From Muricoccus roseus (lineage in GTDB: Bacteria > Pseudomonadota > Alphaproteobacteria > Acetobacterales > Acetobacteraceae), in assembly GCF_900141905.1 (NCBI RefSeq), contig NZ_FQZF01000008.1, positions 62,001-126,000 on the forward strand: 64,000 bases of DNA. Reading direction: 5' to 3'. Position 1 is the first letter of the stretch. Every line of letters begins with the position of its first letter. Under the pieces are notes generated by a model that worked only from the letters and a program-made list of their open reading frames with translations, was not told where the DNA came from and made no database searches. Both the position numbers and the translations under genes were made by a program. This document shows, piece by piece, positions 33,764 through 43,403 of this stretch.

Positions 33764-34780
33764 CTACTGCACCTTGATGTCGCGGGTGCGGATGACCTCG
33801 CGCCACTTCGCATTCTCGGCGGCGTTGTAGGCCGCCCATTCCTCCGGCCGCTGCGTCTCCGGCGTCACCGCCAGTGCGGCGAGGCGCTCGCGCGTCTCGG
33901 GCGCGGTCATGGCGGCCCGCGCCAGCTCGTTCATGCGGGCGACGACCGGGGCGGGCGTTCCCGCCGGGGCGAGGATGGCGATGTGCTCCACCGCCTCGTA
34001 ATCGGGGAAGCCCTGCTCGCGGAAGGTCGGGATCTCCGGCGCCACCGGGCTCCGCTCACGCGAGGAGATGGCGAGCGCGCGCAGCTCGCCGGACTGGATC
34101 AGCGGCAGCAGGCCGGACGCGGCCTGGATCACCATGGAGACCTCGCCCTGCAAGGTGCCCTGCACGGCCTGCGCGCCGGCGCGGTAGCCCACATCGGTCA
34201 TCCGGATGCCGGCGGCCTGGAGGAACAGCTCGGTGGCGAGATGGGTGGAGCTGCCCGTGCCGGAATTGGCATAGGTCATCGTGCTGTCCGGCCGCTTCGC
34301 CAGCGCCACGAACTCCGCGAGGCTGCGCGCCGGGGAATTCTTCGGAACGACGAGGATCATGGGCTGCGCCGCGATCAGCCCCACGCCCGTGAAGGCACGC
34401 TCGTTGTCATAGGGCAGCTGGTACAGGTGCGGCGCCATGGCATAGGTGCTGATGGTGCCCACCAGCAGCGTGTAGCCATCCGGCCGGGCGCGGGCGACGG
34501 AGGTGAAGCCGATCGTGCCGTTCGCGCCGGCGCGGTTGTCGATGACGAAGGACTTGCCCGTGTCCTGGCTCAGCCGCGCCGCGAGGATGCGCGCCACCGC
34601 ATCAGTGGAGCCGCCGGCGGCCCAGGGCACGACGAGGGTGACGGGGCGTTCCGGGAAGCCCGCCTGGGGGGTGCCCGCCTGGGGGGTGCCCGCCGGCGGG
34701 GCCGCGGAGGTCTGGGCGGCGGCGGGGTTGAGCAGCGGCAGGCCGAGCGTGGCCAGGCCGAGCATGCGGCGGGTGATCAT
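33764..34780 (-). CDS. Tripartite tricarboxylate transporter substrate-binding protein (TctC/Bug)
   Basis: Periplasmic binding protein of 338 residues with a signal peptide (LGLATLGLPLLNPAAAQTSA). The Bug fold is clear: FPERPVTLVVPWAAGGSTDAVARI, VIDNRAGANGTIGF and the later NSGTGSSTHLATELFLQAAG. Bug proteins bind carboxylates or aromatic acids; the ligand is not predictable. No TctA/TctB genes are near, typical of the many orphan Bug proteins in this bacterial group. The mature N-terminus carries a short AGTPQ repeat. A GAGGGAAC ribosome site precedes the ATG. Confidence 0.9.
   Translation of the reverse strand: MITRRMLGLATLGLPLLNPAAAQTSAAPPAGTPQAGTPQAGFPERPVTLVVPWAAGGSTDAVARILAARLSQDTGKSFVIDNRAGANGTIGFTSVARARPDGYTLLVGTISTYAMAPHLYQLPYDNERAFTGVGLIAAQPMILVVPKNSPARSLAEFVALAKRPDSTMTYANSGTGSSTHLATELFLQAAGIRMTDVGYRAGAQAVQGTLQGEVSMVIQAASGLLPLIQSGELRALAISSRERSPVAPEIPTFREQGFPDYEAVEHIAILAPAGTPAPVVARMNELARAAMTAPETRERLAALAVTPETQRPEEWAAYNAAENAKWREVIRTRDIKVQ
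34661..34690. repeat. 15-base tandem duplication inside the TctC-type gene
   Basis: CGCCTGGGGGGTGCC occurs twice in direct tandem, encoding a repeated AGTPQ in the linker just after the signal peptide. In-frame, so the protein remains intact. Confidence 0.8.
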
Positions 34781-34941
34781 CCTGGTGTTCCCTCGCGGCC
34801 CGCCTCACGCGGGCCGTTCCGCCTTTGCATCTCACGACATGGGGAGAACCGACAAGACGGGGACACCACGGCGCGGACATGGGATGCGGCGCGGGACCAG
34901 GGCTGGCTAGTCTGGCCCGCACACCCGCCAGGAGGCGCCCG

Positions 34942-35097
34942 ATGCCCGATCCCGCCAAGCCGCAGGAGGAATCCCCCAAGCCGCCCGCTCCCCCCGTCAC
35001 GGACGCGGAGAAAGAGAAGAGGGACGCGGCGCTGGACGAGGCGCTGGCGGAGACCTTCCCGGCCAGCGACCCGATCTCGACGCTGCGGGAGGACTAG
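34942..35097 (+). CDS. Small conserved hypothetical protein
   Basis: 51 residues, no cysteines, charged. A Pro-rich N-terminus (PAKPQEESPKPPAPP) is followed by a helix and the end ETFPASDPIS, a signature found in many very short alphaproteobacterial proteins of unknown function. A strong AGGAGG ribosome site precedes the ATG by 6-7 bases. A GGCTAGTCT element about 30 bases upstream may be its -10 box. Divergent from the TctC-type gene. Confidence 0.7.
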   Translation: MPDPAKPQEESPKPPAPPVTDAEKEKRDAALDEALAETFPASDPISTLRED

Positions 35098-35132
35098 CCG
35101 TCGCCAGCTGGTGAAAAAAACTTCGAGCCGGA

Positions 35133-35159
35133 TGTCGATCCGGCCTCGGCCCGCTCGTC
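35133..35159 (+). promoter_or_regulatory. Candidate ECF42-dependent promoter upstream of the YCII gene
   Basis: TGTCGA (35133-35138) and CGTC (35156-35159) are separated by 17 bases. This matches the reported ECF42 promoter pattern (TGTCGA at -35, CGA/TC at -10), which I recall from Streptomyces work. It lies about 48 bases before the YCII gene, which is followed directly by an ECF42 sigma gene. The TGTCGA also sits in a small hairpin (GCCGGAT/ATCCGGC, 35127-35144). Confidence 0.65.
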
Positions 35160-35206
35160 GTGATGACAAGCGGGCCGTCCTTGGCCCGCCGGACGAGAGG
35201 AGATCG

Positions 35207-35632
35207 ATGATGCGCGTGATGGTCATGGTGAAGGCCACCGAAGACAGCGAAGCGGGGCTCCTGCCCTCGACCGAGATGCTGGAAGCGATGGGCCGGTTCA
35301 ACGAGGAGTTGGTCCAGGCCGGCATCATGCTGGCCGGCGAGGGGCTGAAGCCTTCCTCCCGGGGCAAGCGTGTCGCCTTCGACGGCCCGGGCCGCACCAT
35401 CATCGACGGTCCCTTCACCGAGACGCGGGAACTGGTCGCCGGCTTCTGGCTGTGGGAGGTCAAGGACATGGCCGAGGCGCTGGAATGGGTGAAGCGCTGC
35501 CCCAACCCCATGCCCGGGCCGAGCGAGATCGAGATCCGCCCGCTTTACGAGATGTCTGATTTCGGCGCCGCGTTGACGCCGGAGCTGGCCGAGCGGGAGG
35601 AGCGGCTGCGCGAGAGGACGGCCGGGCGCTGA
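35207..35632 (+). CDS. YCII-related (DGPF) protein
   Basis: 141 residues. A YCII fold with the core IIDGPFTETRELVAGFWLWEV (the DGPF motif) and an N-terminal MVMVKATEDSEAG. DGPF proteins are the fixed genomic partners of ECF42 sigma factors and are their known or predicted targets; their biochemical role is unclear. A GAGAGGAGATCG ribosome site precedes two adjacent ATG codons. It lies 27 bases before the sigma gene and is presumed co-transcribed with it. Confidence 0.88.
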   Translation: MMRVMVMVKATEDSEAGLLPSTEMLEAMGRFNEELVQAGIMLAGEGLKPSSRGKRVAFDGPGRTIIDGPFTETRELVAGFWLWEVKDMAEALEWVKRCPNPMPGPSEIEIRPLYEMSDFGAALTPELAEREERLRERTAGR

Positions 35633-35659
35633 GGCCATGCCCACCCCTGTCCCGCGGAC

Positions 35660-36916
35660 ATGACGAACGAGGCCCACCCGGCCATCGAGGCGGTGTTCAG
35701 GATCGAGCGGGCCAGGCTGATCGGTGGCCTGGCCCGGTTGGTGCGGGATGTCGGCCTTGCCGAGGAGCTGGCGCAGGATGCCCTGCTGGCGGCCCTGGCC
35801 GAATGGCCGCGCAGCGGCGTTCCACGGAACCCCGGAGCCTGGCTCGCCGCCACGGCCCGGCGCCGCGCCATCGACGGGTTTCGCCGCAGCCGGATGCTGG
35901 CGCGACGGCATGCCGAGCTCGGCCTGATGCTGGAGGCGGAGAGCACGGCGGGTGCCGAGGCGATCGAGAACGCCATGGACGACGACATCGGCGACGAGTT
36001 GCTGGGCCTGATCTTCGCAGCCTGCCACCCGCTCCTCTCGCCCGAGGCGCGCGCGGCCCTGACGCTGCGCCTGATCGGCGGGCTGACGACGGAGGAGATT
36101 GCCCGCGCCTTCCTCGCGCATGAGCCGACCATTGCCCAGCGGATCGTCCGCGCGAAGAGGACGCTGGGCGAGGCAAGCCTGAGCTTCGCCGTGCCACGCG
36201 GGGCGGAACGGAAGGCCCGCCTCGCCTCGGTGCTCGAGGTTCTCTACCTCGTCTTCAACGAGGGTTACGCCGCCACGGCAGGGGAGGACCTGACCCGCCC
36301 GGCGCTCTGCGCCGAGGCGCAGCGCCTGGGCCGCATCCTCGCCGCCCTGCTGCCGGAGGAGCCGGAGGTCCATGGCCTTCTCGCGCTGATGGAAATCCAG
36401 GCTTCGCGCCTCGCGGCGCGCACCGGGCCGGACGGCGCCCTCATCCCGATCACCGAGCAGAAGCGCGGGCGATGGGACCGTCTCCTCATCCGCCGCGGCC
36501 TAGTGGCGCTCGCGCGTGCGGAAACGCTGGGCGGGGCGGAGGGACCCTATGCGCTGCAGGCCGCGGTCGCCGCCTGCCATGCGCGGGCCCGGCGCGCGGA
36601 GGAAACGGACTGGCCACGGATCGCGGCCCTCTACGACCGGCTCGGCGAGGTCATGCCGTCGCCCGTGGTCGAGCTGAACCGCGCGGTGGCACACAGCATG
36701 GCCTTCGGTCCCGAGGCCGGCCTCAGGCTGATCGATGCCCTGGAGACGGTGCCCGCACTGCGCAGCTACGCGCCCCTTCCGGCGGCACGGGGGGATTTTC
36801 TGTTCCGGTGCGGCCGCCTGGCGGAGGCGCGGGCGGCCTTTGAGCGCGCGGCCACCCTCACCCGCAACGGACGTGAGCGGGCTTTCCTGCTGCGCCGCGC
36901 GGCAGCCTGCGGCTGA
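35660..36916 (+). CDS. ECF42-family RNA polymerase sigma factor with C-terminal TPR-like extension
   Basis: 418 residues, about twice a normal ECF sigma. Sigma region 2 lies at about 8-80 (LAEELAQDALLAALAEWPRSG, WLAATARRRAIDGFRR). Sigma region 4 is at about 105-160 (LTLRLIGGLTTEEIARAFL, TIAQRIVRAKRTL). The rest (190-415) is the helical DUF6596/TPR-like extension that defines ECF42 (VLYLVFNEGYAA, ALLALMEIQASRL, VVELNRAVAHSMAFG). No anti-sigma factor gene is adjacent; activity is thought to be controlled by the extension. Convergent with addA. Confidence 0.92.
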   Translation: MTNEAHPAIEAVFRIERARLIGGLARLVRDVGLAEELAQDALLAALAEWPRSGVPRNPGAWLAATARRRAIDGFRRSRMLARRHAELGLMLEAESTAGAEAIENAMDDDIGDELLGLIFAACHPLLSPEARAALTLRLIGGLTTEEIARAFLAHEPTIAQRIVRAKRTLGEASLSFAVPRGAERKARLASVLEVLYLVFNEGYAATAGEDLTRPALCAEAQRLGRILAALLPEEPEVHGLLALMEIQASRLAARTGPDGALIPITEQKRGRWDRLLIRRGLVALARAETLGGAEGPYALQAAVAACHARARRAEETDWPRIAALYDRLGEVMPSPVVELNRAVAHSMAFGPEAGLRLIDALETVPALRSYAPLPAARGDFLFRCGRLAEARAAFERAATLTRNGRERAFLLRRAAACG

Positions 36917-36934
36917 GCGGGCCCGCAGGCCGGG

Positions 36935-39900
36935 TCAGCCCCGCGCCGCGGCCCCGGGCGCGTGGGGGTCCAGCGCCGCGTCGGGCAACGGCATGACATG
37001 GCCGGACCAAGTCCAGACGAGTGCGCATTCCACCCGGCGCCCGGGCCAGGCGGCCCGCAGCACGGCGCGATAGGCCGCCATCTGGCGCAGATAGGCGGGC
37101 GGCACCTTCGCCACCTCTGAGGGCGGGGGGCGGTTGGTCTTGTAGTCCAGCACCAGCACGCGGTCGGGCGCGATGAGCAGCCGGTCCACCTGGCCGGCGA
37201 TGGGGATGCCGTCCACCACCCCGGCCAGGGGGGCCTCGGCCAGGCTGGCCGGGCCGAAGGCCCCTTCCAGGGCGGGGTGGCGCAGCACGGCCAGAGTCTC
37301 GGCGAGCGTCGCCTCCCTCTCCGATGGATCGAGGCCATGGCCTGGGCGGGCGAGGTGGCGGCGGGCCAGTTCCTCCCAGCGGGATTCGTCGTGCTCCGGC
37401 AGGTGCTGGAGCAGGCCATGGATCAGCAGGCCCCGGCGGAAGCGGCGGCCGCCGGGGTCGCCGGCGCCATGCGGGGCGGCAACGGGCTGCTCGGCCTCGC
37501 CCTCCAGCCGTGAGGGGGCGATGGGGTCGGCGCTCGCCTCGGCCGGGGCGGGGATGCTGGCCCAGTGCGGCAGGATGGCAGCCTCGGCGCGCAGCGCCGG
37601 CGGGTCCGGGCGCGGCTCGGCCTCCTGCGCGCAGGTGATCTCCCAGCCCTCCTCCCCGAAGCCGCAGCCCTCGGGCAGGCCGAGGCGGGTGGGGTCGAAG
37701 GACATGGGCGCGAAGCCGGCCTCCCCCTTTTCCAGCCCGCGCAGCACGCCGGCCCTCACCAGCGCGTGCCAGGTGGGATGGGCGGGCGCGCGGCGCGGGG
37801 CGAGGCCGCAGACGATCAGCCGGTCCTCCGCGCGGGTGAGCGCCACGTAGAGAAGCCGGTTCTCCTCCTCCGCATCCGCCTGGGCGCGGGCATCCCGGGC
37901 ACGGGTCCAGGGCGTGGCCTGGAACTCGCGGCGCGGCGCCCAGAGGGGGATGTCGGGCGCGTTGGCGCCGGTCTGCGCGGCACCGCTCCAGAGCAGCGTG
38001 TCGCGCGCGCCGCCGCGGCCGATATCGGGGATGATGACGACGGGCGCCTGCAGGCCCTTGGAGCCATGCGCGGTCATGATGCGGATGGCATCCGCCGCGT
38101 TCTCCATCTCGCGCTTCACCTCGGCGCCGCCCCGGCGGAGCCATTGCACGAAACCCTGGAGGGAGGGGGCGTGGCGGTTCTCATGGCGCAGCGCGGCGGA
38201 AAGCAGCTCGTCCAGCGCCTCGGCCGCCTCGGCGCCCAGCCGCGCCAGCAGCTTCGCGCGCCCGCCATGCTCGCCCAGCACCTCGGAGAGCAGCGCATGG
38301 GGCGTGACTAGGTCCGCCCGGTCGGCCAGCGCCGCGATCCAGGCGGCGGCCTGGCCGATCGGCGACTTCTCGTCCCGGCGCTTGATGAGGACATGCCAGA
38401 GCGGGCCCTCGCGCCCATGCGCCAGGGCGAAGAGGTCCTCCTCCGACATCCCGACCAGGGGCGACTTCAGCAGCGCGGCCAGCGCCAGGTCGTCCTCGGG
38501 CAGCAGCAGCACGTCGCAGAGGGCGAGCATGTCGCGCACCGCGATCTGCTCCACCAGCACCATGCGGTCCACGCCGCCGACGGGAATGCCGCGCTGCTTC
38601 AGCTGGCGCACCAGCAGCTCGATCAGCCGGGTGCGGCGGCGGACCAGCACCATGATGTCCCCGGGGCGGATCGGGCGGTCGCCGCGCGCGGGCAGCGTCT
38701 CCTCCACGATCATGCGGGCGATGCGCGCGGCGATGGCCTCGGCCAGCAGCGCCTCGGCGTCCTGCGCCGCCACGGGCTCGCGCGGCACCACCCACGGCTC
38801 GGGCGCATCTGCCCCGGCCTGCTCCAGCAGGGGCCAGATCTCCACCCGGCCCGCATGGCCGGCGCGGTCGGCCGAATGCTGCAGCGACACGCCGTCCCGC
38901 ACCACGCCGCGCCGCGCCTCGCCCTCCGCGAAGACCTGATCGACCAGCGCGAGCACGGGCGCGCAGGAGCGGAAGGAGACGGTGAGCGGCACACGCTCGA
39001 ACACCGCGCCGCCGCGCGTCACCTGATTGTCGAAGCGCGTCTCCCATTCGGCGAAGCCGCGTGCATCGGCGCCCTGGAAGCCGAAGATGCTCTGCTTCTC
39101 GTCGCCCACGACGAAGAGGGTGCGCTGCCCCGCCTCCTGCGTGCCGTTGCCGGAGAAGAACTCCTCGGCCAGCGCCTGGGCGATGCCCCATTGCGCGGGG
39201 TTGGTGTCCTGCGCCTCGTCCAGCAGCAGGTGGTCGAGGCCGCCATCGAGCTTGAACAGCACCCAGGCGGAGCCGGGGTCACGCAGCAGCGCCTGGGCGC
39301 GGTGGATCAGGTCGTCGAAATCCAGCGCGCCGCGGCGCTGCTTGCGGGACTTGTAGTCCTCCAGCACCGGGCGAGCGGCGGAGAGGAGCGAGCCGGTCGC
39401 GCCCATCAGCCGGTGGGAGGTCCAGCGGGCGAGAATGCCCTCCACCCGCGCGATCTCCCGCGCGAAGGCATCCTCCTTCACCAGCGCAGCGCGCGGCTTG
39501 CCCTCGCCGGTGAAGAGCAGCGTCTGCCACGAGGCCCAGCGCTCGGCCCGCGCCGGCTCCGGTTCCGACAGCAGCGCGAGCAACGAGGCCGCGGTTTCCC
39601 GGGGCACCTTGTTCTTGTGCTGGAGAAGGGTGGCGAGAGCTTCGCGGAAGGAATCCGGCGGGCAGACGATGTCGGCGGGGATGCCGTCCTCCGTCTCGCC
39701 ATCCGGAATCTCCAGGCATTCGCGCAGCACGGGGTCGCAGCCATCCGCGCGCTCCAGCAGCGGGCGCAGGCGCTCGCGCTTGCCCACCAGCTCGCGCAGC
39801 GCCTTGGCCAGGCTGTCGGCGGAGACGAGGCGGGCCAGGCCGGCCAGCGCCTCCTCCGGAATGGCGCGCCCGGCCAGTGCGGCCTCGCGCGCCTCGGCCA

Positions 39901-40381
39901 GCAGGGTGGCGCTGTCGGCCTCCTCCAGCAGGGTGAAGGCGGGCGGCAGGCGCGCCTCCAGCGGGAAGCTGCGGAGAAGGGACTGGCAGAAGGCGTGGAT
40001 GGTGGCGATCCGCATCCCGCCCGGCTGCTCAAGCACGCGGCAGAAGAGGCGGCGCGCCGTCTCCACCTCCGCCCGCGTTGGCGGGTGCCCGGTCAGGTCC
40101 TCCAGCGCGGCGCGCAGCCGGTCCTCGGGCAGCACGGACCACTGGCCCAGACGCAGCGCGAGGCGCGTGGCCATCTCCGCCGCCGCCGCCTTGGTGAAGG
40201 TGAGGCAGAGGATGCGGCCGGGCTGCGTGTCCTCGCGCAGGAGAAGGCGCAGCACGCGGTCGGTCAGGACCTTCGTCTTGCCCGAACCGGCGGAGGCGCC
40301 CACCCAGGCGGAGATGCGCGGGTCGGACGCCATCTGCTGCGCGACATAGGCGCGCTGGCGCGCGGAAACGGCTTCGTTCAC
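36935..40381 (-). CDS. addA: Double-strand break repair helicase-nuclease AddA
   Basis: UvrD-type 3'-5' helicase with C-terminal nuclease, the AddA subunit of the alphaproteobacterial RecBCD equivalent. 1148 residues. Walker A is WVGASAGSGKTKVLTDR (about 27-43) and Walker B LLLDEAQDTNPAQW. Later helicase motifs include VTVSFRSCAPV and IRIMTAHGSKGLQAPVVI. The RecB-type nuclease site near the end reads VLVLDYKTNRPPP. The GTG start at 40381 overlaps the addB stop (GTGA). It is the last gene of the tsaE-amgK-murU-addB-addA run within the window. Confidence 0.95.
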   Translation of the reverse strand: MNEAVSARQRAYVAQQMASDPRISAWVGASAGSGKTKVLTDRVLRLLLREDTQPGRILCLTFTKAAAAEMATRLALRLGQWSVLPEDRLRAALEDLTGHPPTRAEVETARRLFCRVLEQPGGMRIATIHAFCQSLLRSFPLEARLPPAFTLLEEADSATLLAEAREAALAGRAIPEEALAGLARLVSADSLAKALRELVGKRERLRPLLERADGCDPVLRECLEIPDGETEDGIPADIVCPPDSFREALATLLQHKNKVPRETAASLLALLSEPEPARAERWASWQTLLFTGEGKPRAALVKEDAFAREIARVEGILARWTSHRLMGATGSLLSAARPVLEDYKSRKQRRGALDFDDLIHRAQALLRDPGSAWVLFKLDGGLDHLLLDEAQDTNPAQWGIAQALAEEFFSGNGTQEAGQRTLFVVGDEKQSIFGFQGADARGFAEWETRFDNQVTRGGAVFERVPLTVSFRSCAPVLALVDQVFAEGEARRGVVRDGVSLQHSADRAGHAGRVEIWPLLEQAGADAPEPWVVPREPVAAQDAEALLAEAIAARIARMIVEETLPARGDRPIRPGDIMVLVRRRTRLIELLVRQLKQRGIPVGGVDRMVLVEQIAVRDMLALCDVLLLPEDDLALAALLKSPLVGMSEEDLFALAHGREGPLWHVLIKRRDEKSPIGQAAAWIAALADRADLVTPHALLSEVLGEHGGRAKLLARLGAEAAEALDELLSAALRHENRHAPSLQGFVQWLRRGGAEVKREMENAADAIRIMTAHGSKGLQAPVVIIPDIGRGGARDTLLWSGAAQTGANAPDIPLWAPRREFQATPWTRARDARAQADAEEENRLLYVALTRAEDRLIVCGLAPRRAPAHPTWHALVRAGVLRGLEKGEAGFAPMSFDPTRLGLPEGCGFGEEGWEITCAQEAEPRPDPPALRAEAAILPHWASIPAPAEASADPIAPSRLEGEAEQPVAAPHGAGDPGGRRFRRGLLIHGLLQHLPEHDESRWEELARRHLARPGHGLDPSEREATLAETLAVLRHPALEGAFGPASLAEAPLAGVVDGIPIAGQVDRLLIAPDRVLVLDYKTNRPPPSEVAKVPPAYLRQMAAYRAVLRAAWPGRRVECALVWTWSGHVMPLPDAALDPHAPGAAARG

Positions 40382-43365
40382 GCGTCGCCCTCACCCGCGC
40401 CGCCCCATTCGGCGATGCGCGACAGATGGTCGTACTCGTCGCCCTTCGGCGCGCGCGCGGGATGCGGGCGGGCGAGGAAGGGACGCTCGCCGAGCAGGAA
40501 GTCCTGCACCAGTCCGTTCAGCGCCTCGAAGGCCTCCTCGCTCACCTCGGGCAGGGTGGAATCCTTCGGACGAAAGCGCACCGCCGCCCCGGCTTCGTAG
40601 CCGCCCGAGACATGCCAGTGCTCCAGCTCGGAGACCTCGGAGGCGGGGATGCCCGCGAAGCCGCCGCGCGCGGCGATGGCGGCTTCCAGCGGCATCTGCG
40701 GCGCGCGGCCATCGGCCATCTCGGCATTGCTGGGCGGCGCGCCGGTCTTGAGGTCGATCAGGACGAGGCGGCCGTCCTTCAGCACGTCCACGCGGTCCGC
40801 GCGGCCTTCCAGGCGGACGCCGCAGGGCAGGTCGATCGCGCCGGTGATCTCGGAGTGCCGCCGCGCCACGTCGTCGCGCTTGCGCTCCTCCTCCAGCACG
40901 AATTCGGCGATGCGCGCGAGGCGCGGGAGCCAATAGGCGACGAGGCCCGGGCGCGGCGCGAACTCGGCCAGCGCCTCCTCCGTCGCCTGCGCGAAGTGCT
41001 CCACCGCGTCGAGGCAATGCGGATCGCCGTCGCAGAGATGAAGCCAGCGCGAGACCATGTGGTGGACGATGTTGCCGTATTCCGCCGCATCCGCCTCGGC
41101 ATCCAGATCATCCAGCGGGCGCAGCTTCAGGATGCGCTTGGCATACCAGGCATAGGGGTCGGATTTCAGCAGCCACACATCGGTGACGCTGATCCGGCGT
41201 GGGCGCAGCGCCGCGGGGGGCGAGGGCGCGGGGCGCGCGCAGGGAAGCGGGCGTTCGGGCATGTCGAGCAGCCCGGCCCAGCCCGTCGCGGGCGAGGTTT
41301 CCAGCCCGCCCAGCCCCTGCCCGTTGAGGAAGGTCTCGATCCGCGTCAGCCAGCGCGCGGCGACAGTGGGCGAGCCGCCGCGCTTGCGCGCGCGGGACAG
41401 CGTGGCGCGCGGCGCGGACAGCGCGGAGAGCAGGAAGTCCGCGCAGACGCGCCCGATGCGCGCCTCGGGCGCGGGCAGGCCGAATTGCGAGCGCATCGGG
41501 CGGCTCATCCAGGCGCCGGGATCGGTGGCCAGCGGCCAGACGCTTTCCTCCAGCGCGCCCAGCACCACGCGGTCGAAGCTCTGAAGCCGCGCTTCCAGCA
41601 GGCCGAGGATCTGCACGCGTGGATGCGACGCGCCCTTGCGCCCCCGCATCGTGCGCACGCCGGGGGCGAGAGGGCCTTCCAGCAGCGCGTCGAACAGCGC
41701 GGGCCAGGCGGCGGCTTCCAGCGGCGGCAGGGCCCGCATCGCGGGCTCCAGGCTGGCCAGATGCACCGCCAGCGGCTCGCCTTCCTCCCCGCGGTAGAGG
41801 CGCAGCCCGCCCGGGTCCTCATCCGTGGAGGCCAGCGCCTCGGCCGCGGAGAGATGGTCGGCCAGCAGGTCGGCCGGTGGGCGCACCGCCCGCTCCAACG
41901 CGCGGAAGTTGCCCAGCGCCGCCTCCAGCGCATCCAGCATCGCCCGCACGCGCTCGCGCGGCTGCTCGTGGCGGATCGCCTCGGCGGCACGGCGCAGCCC
42001 GTCCAGCCCGGCGCCGGGGCGCGGGCCGCGCAGGGCGTAGCGCTCCAGCTCGCGCACCGCCTGCATCCAGCTCGACCGCACCATACCGCCCGCGCAGAGC
42101 GGGTGCTTCAGGCAGGCGAGCAGCGGGACGGGGGCGAATTCCTCCTCCACCATCCGCCCGATCAGGCGCAGGAAGGCGCCGGCGGGCGTCATGCCCAGCG
42201 GCTGGCCGGCGGAGTCGTCGGCGAGGATGCCGTGGCGCAGCAGCTCCACCGAGACCCGGCGGGCGAGGTCGCGGTCCGGCGTCACCAGCGCGGCGCGCGC
42301 GCCCGGCGTCTCCAGGGCTTCCCGCAGCAGCAGGGCGATGGCGGCGGCCTCTCCGGCCTCGTCGGGCGCGACGAGAAGATCCAGCCCGTTCAGCGAGGGG
42401 CGCCAGCGCTCCGGCTCGCGCTCCTGCCAGCAGGCGATCGCGTCCTCCGGCCGCAGGGCGCGGGCCAGCAGCGCGGCGCGGGCCTCGTTGGGCGCGGGCG
42501 CATCCGGCGCGCGATAGGGCCAGGGGCGCATGTCCTCCGCCGTGGCATCCATGCCGCGCAGCAGGCGGGCGGTGCCGTTCAGCGGGTGGCTGTGCGCGCC
42601 GCGCAGCACCTCCCACAGCTCCGCCTCCATTTCCTCCCCGGCGCCGTGCAGCACGACCGCGCCCTTCTCCATGCGGGCGATCTGGCGCAGCAGCTCGGTC
42701 GCGGCGGGGATGGTGCCGCCGACGCCGATGCCGGCGGCGATGACGGGGTCGGCCGGCGGGTTGTCCGCCCACGCCGCCGCCTGGGCGCGCAGCGCGGCCA
42801 CGCGCCGGGCGCCGATATCGGACAGCCCCTGTTCCTCCAGCCAGGCGTGCCAGGAGCGGATGACGCCGCCGAGGAAGGTGTGGGTGATCTCCCAGTGCTT
42901 CGCGAGATCGCCGGTGACGAGCTCGGGCAGGCGCTCCGGGTCGCAGCCCTCCAGCGCCATCTCGTCCAGCAGGGTCGCCAGTTCCAGCGCCAGGCGCCAG
43001 GCTTGGTCCGGGCTGCCGGGGCCGCCGAAATGCGGCGGCAGGCGCATTACCATCTCGGTCAGCACCGCCAGCCGCCGGGCGGGATCGACGGCAGGCGGCT
43101 CGTCGAGCAGGGCCGGGAGGGACAGCTCCTCCGCATCCTCGGTGGAGAGGCCGGCCAGGGCGCGCAGGCGCGGCAGCAGCAGGGCGGGCTTGCCGGAGGC
43201 GCGCAGGAAGGCTTCGCGCAGGGAGCGGGCCGCGCGCCGGGTGGGGAGGAGGATGGTGGTGCGGGCCAGCGCCGCCGGGTCGTCCGGGTCCTGCGCCATG
43301 GCGAGCACGCCATAGGCCAGGTCATCCAGGAACGGGCGATGGGCCGGGATTTCGTACAGCCTCAA
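40378..43365 (-). CDS. addB: Double-strand break repair protein AddB
   Basis: Partner of AddA, 995 residues. The N-terminal inactivated helicase region keeps a Walker-like LARTTILLPTRRAARSLREA. The C-terminal RecB-like nuclease has ISVTDVWLLKSDPYAWYAK and VRLEGRADRVDVLKDGRLVL followed by IDLKTGAPP. I do not see the clustered cysteines of the iron-sulfur AddB of Firmicutes. The start is TTG, supported by a strong AGGGGAGGGG ribosome site 6 bases away. A GTTC-N7-GTTC SOS-type box sits about 39 bases upstream, suggesting LexA control of addBA. Confidence 0.93.
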   Translation of the reverse strand: MRLYEIPAHRPFLDDLAYGVLAMAQDPDDPAALARTTILLPTRRAARSLREAFLRASGKPALLLPRLRALAGLSTEDAEELSLPALLDEPPAVDPARRLAVLTEMVMRLPPHFGGPGSPDQAWRLALELATLLDEMALEGCDPERLPELVTGDLAKHWEITHTFLGGVIRSWHAWLEEQGLSDIGARRVAALRAQAAAWADNPPADPVIAAGIGVGGTIPAATELLRQIARMEKGAVVLHGAGEEMEAELWEVLRGAHSHPLNGTARLLRGMDATAEDMRPWPYRAPDAPAPNEARAALLARALRPEDAIACWQEREPERWRPSLNGLDLLVAPDEAGEAAAIALLLREALETPGARAALVTPDRDLARRVSVELLRHGILADDSAGQPLGMTPAGAFLRLIGRMVEEEFAPVPLLACLKHPLCAGGMVRSSWMQAVRELERYALRGPRPGAGLDGLRRAAEAIRHEQPRERVRAMLDALEAALGNFRALERAVRPPADLLADHLSAAEALASTDEDPGGLRLYRGEEGEPLAVHLASLEPAMRALPPLEAAAWPALFDALLEGPLAPGVRTMRGRKGASHPRVQILGLLEARLQSFDRVVLGALEESVWPLATDPGAWMSRPMRSQFGLPAPEARIGRVCADFLLSALSAPRATLSRARKRGGSPTVAARWLTRIETFLNGQGLGGLETSPATGWAGLLDMPERPLPCARPAPSPPAALRPRRISVTDVWLLKSDPYAWYAKRILKLRPLDDLDAEADAAEYGNIVHHMVSRWLHLCDGDPHCLDAVEHFAQATEEALAEFAPRPGLVAYWLPRLARIAEFVLEEERKRDDVARRHSEITGAIDLPCGVRLEGRADRVDVLKDGRLVLIDLKTGAPPSNAEMADGRAPQMPLEAAIAARGGFAGIPASEVSELEHWHVSGGYEAGAAVRFRPKDSTLPEVSEEAFEALNGLVQDFLLGERPFLARPHPARAPKGDEYDHLSRIAEWGGAGEGDA

Positions 43366-43403
43366 CCCGCGCCCCTCCCCTGCTTCCCGGGCCCCCGCCC
43401 GGA

